Positions 61,778 to 64,000 of a stretch of DNA of 64,000 nt are shown here, piece by piece. The DNA lies in contig CM026390.1 of NCBI GenBank assembly GCA_014843695.1, forward strand, positions 55,474,275-55,538,274. The letters are read 5' to 3'. The position numbers and the translations under genes were made by a program. The notes below the pieces were generated by a model. It ran no database searches, was not told the DNA's origin, and worked only from the letters and a program-made list of their open reading frames with translations. Numbering within the stretch: position 1 is the first letter of the stretch; each line of letters opens with the position of its first letter. This DNA comes from Archivesica marissinica (Eukaryota; Mollusca; Bivalvia; Venerida; Vesicomyidae).

Positions 61778-63501
61778 GTAATACGGGTTGGTTTCATAGA
61801 GATGATCTGTAACATAGAGTGTACTGTATGTAATACGGGTTGGTTTCATAGAGTTGATCTCTAACATAGAGTGTACTGTATGTAATACGGGTTGGTTTCA
61901 TAGAGATGATCTCTAACATAGAGTGTACTGTATGTATTACGGGTTGGTTTCATAGAGTTGATCTCTAACATAGAGTGTACTGTATGTAATACGGGTTGGT
62001 TTCATAGAGATGATCTCTAACACAGAGTGTACTGTATGTAATACGGGTTGGTTTCATAGAGATGATCTCTAACATAGAGTGTACTGTATGTAATACGGGT
62101 TGGTTTCATAGAGATGATCTCTAACATAGAGTGTACTGTATGTAATACGGGTTGGTTTCATAGAGATGATCTCTAACATAGAGTGTACTGTATGTATTAC
62201 GGGTTGGTTTCATAGAGTTGATCTCTAACATAGAGTGTACTGTATGTAATACGGGTTGGTTTCATAGAGATGATCTCTAACACAGAGTGTACTGTATGTA
62301 ATACGGGTTGGTTTCATAGAGATGATCTCTAACATAGAGTGTACTGTATGTATTACGGGTTGGTTTCATAGAGTTGATCTCTAACATAGAGTGTACTGTA
62401 TGTAATACGGGTTGGTTTCATAGAGATGATCTCTAACACAGAGTGTACTGTATGTAATACGGGTTGGTTTCATAGAGATGATCTCTAACATAGAGTGTAC
62501 TGTATGTATTACGGGTTGGTTTCATAGAGTTGATCTCTAACATAGAGTGTACTGTATGTAATACGGGTTGGTTTCATAGAGATGATCTCTAACACAGAGT
62601 GTACTGTATGTAATACGGGTTGGTTTCATAGAGATGATCTCTAACATAGAGTGTACTGTATGTAATACGGGTTGGTTTCATAGAGATGATCTCTAACATA
62701 GAGTGTACTGTATGTAATACGGGTTGGTTTCATAGAGATGATCTCTAACATAGAGTTTACTGTATGTATTACGGGTTGGTTTCATAGAGTTGATCTCTAA
62801 CATAGAGTGTACTGTATGTAATACGGGTTGGTTTCATAGAGATGATCTCTAACATAGAGTGTACTGTGTGTAATACGGGTTGGTTTCATAGAGATGATCT
62901 CTAACATAGAATGTACTGTATGTAATACGGGTTGGTTTCATAGAGATGATCTCTAACACAAAGTGTAATGTGTGTAATACGGGTTGGTTTCATAGAGATA
63001 ATCTCTAACGTAGAGTGTACTGTGTGTAATACGGGTTGGTTTCATAGAGATAATCTCTAACATAGAGTGTACTGTGTGTAATACGGGTTGGTTTCATAGA
63101 GATACTCTCTAACATAGAGTGTACTGTATGTAATACGGGTTGGTTTCATAGAGATACTCTCTAACATAGAGTGCACTGTATGTAATACGGGTTGGTTTCA
63201 TAGAGATACTCTCTAGCATAGAGTGTACTGTAGGTAATACGGGTTGGTTTCATAGAGATACTCTCTAACATAGAGTGTACTGTATGTAATACGGGTTGGT
63301 TTCATAGAGATACTCTCTAACGTAGAGTGTACTGTGTGTAATACGGGTTGGTTTCATAGAGATAATCTCTAACATAGAGTGTACTGTATGTAATACGGGT
63401 TGGTTTCATAGAGATACTCTCTAACGTAGAGTGTACTGTGTGTAATACGGGTTGGTTTCATAGAGATGATCGCTAACACAGATTGTATATATACTGTATT
63501 T
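61732..63501. repeat. Minisatellite, 52-bp unit, about 34 copies, MITE-derived
   Basis: The unit is gggttggtttcatagagatg, atctctaacatagagtgtac, tgtatgtaatac. The part tagagatgatctcta can fold on itself. A form with tgtattac and gagttgatc recurs at about 62350 and 62506 (156 bp, three units) and more loosely elsewhere. Right-hand copies are more diverged. The first copy is the end of the adjacent MITE. Confidence 0.96.
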
Positions 63502-63654
63502 AATTATATACTTTCTTGAATGCAGACATAGACGAAATTATTCATATTTGCATATAAATAGGGATCCACAGATCTACTACATTTAGACATGATCATTGCC
63601 AGTGATTTGACGTCACGTATTAAACATTTAAATATAAACGTGCATGTTTTGTTG

Positions 63655-63830
63655 CTGTTGTTTTTTGTAGCTGCTGTTTTGTGTTGGGTGGGGAGTGGGT
63701 GGGGTGGGTGTAAAGTCACACCAACAATTTAGGTCACATGGTGACTATCTAGCTATTATATATGAACTAAGACACCGGTTACCACTATGGGCAGTATTTC
63801 AGAAGGGCATCCAGGTAGATCCACTGACCT
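63655..63830 (-). mobile_element. SINE family E, 3' part, diverged
   Basis: tgtaaagtcacaccaacaat, ttaggtcacatggtgactat, agctattat and agaagggcatccaggtagat are the reverse complement of E body and tail. A G/T-rich stretch (63680-63710) stands where the A/C-rich end would be. Confidence 0.78.
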
Positions 63831-63854
63831 TCTATCTATCTATCTATCTATATA

Positions 63855-63892
<38 letters not shown>

Positions 63893-63894
63893 CG

Positions 63895-63934
<40 letters not shown>

Positions 63935-64000
63935 CCGGTCGGTCGGTCGGTCGGTCGGTCGGTCGGTCGGTCGGTCGGTCGGTCGGTCGGGTCGGTCGGT
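63831..64000. repeat. Compound tetranucleotide microsatellite, open at window end
   Basis: Runs of TCTA, then TCTG, then CCTG, then GGTC follow each other, the first three each differing from the next by one base change. The last run continues past the window; one unit is offset near 63990 (gggtcgg). Confidence 0.98.

Noticed and set aside
1..64000. Count of unit lengths divisible by three as a sign of coding selection
   Set aside because: About ten of some 23 families fit, only a little above the one third expected by chance, and long frames draw the eye to them.

Overview
This window looks like gene-poor, repeat-rich nuclear DNA of an invertebrate animal, most likely a mollusc and possibly a bivalve. 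The organism call is inference. It rests on several tRNA-headed SINE families, non-LTR reverse transcriptase fragments, short TA-flanked inverted-repeat elements and many unrelated minisatellites, with no operons, ribosome binding sites or compact gene order. I find no intact protein-coding gene, no functional tRNA or rRNA gene, and no CRISPR array. By my boundaries, tandem arrays cover about 31 kb, close to half the window. Long open frames inside them exist because units of 27, 33, 36, 42, 45, 48 or 75 bp lack stop codons; they are not evidence of proteins.

Layout. 1-8.9 kb: SINE fragments, a 182-bp MITE, a 34-bp array, and a 50-bp array broken by a LINE reverse transcriptase fragment and a SINE. 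8.9-13.9 kb: four arrays (about 64, 33, 25 and 42 bp units), the first starting with an inverted unit. 14-22 kb: SINEs of four families (several with clear target-site duplications, one nested pair), a 45-bp array, a hairpin element and a second reverse transcriptase fragment. 22-36.5 kb: the repeat core, with a 9-kb array of 62/48-bp units, a 2.7-kb array of 20-bp units and a 1.5-kb array of 36-bp units with a 360-bp higher-order period. 36.5-41.6 kb: SINEs around 12-, 40- and 98-bp arrays. 41.76-46.47 kb: one 38-bp minisatellite in two opposite-facing blocks whose outer ends match, like a foldback transposon. 46.5-54 kb: SINEs, two more 182-bp MITEs, a 75-bp array that starts inside a SINE head, and a SINE copy carrying about 135 bp of another copy's 3' flank. 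54-64 kb: 36-, 27-, 65-, 21-, 37- and 52-bp arrays, the last grown from the end of a MITE, then a four-stage tetranucleotide microsatellite running off the window.

I name six SINE families A-F for this window only. A: head with gtccagtggttaacacg and ggttcgatcccc, tail ending agcgacgataaataaac. B: head with ggtcgagtggttacgg, with two different tails. C: head with ggagttcgagccccgc, tail with cgcaatcgagctaaaataaa. D: head with gattagcgcagtggttagcg, tail with cgcaatcgttgtaaaataaa. E: head with gcagagtggctacgg, tail with ggtgcgactttaaa. F: head with tagcccagtggttaaggcg, tail with gacactataataaac. Tails are shared between unrelated heads (C with D; A with part of B), as expected if the families use the same LINE machinery. 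The common theme is that mobile elements seed, bound or interrupt the tandem arrays. I found no previously undescribed gene system; the most notable signals are the foldback-like element, the SINE- and MITE-seeded arrays, the apparent SINE 3' transduction and compensatory changes in SINE tail hairpins.
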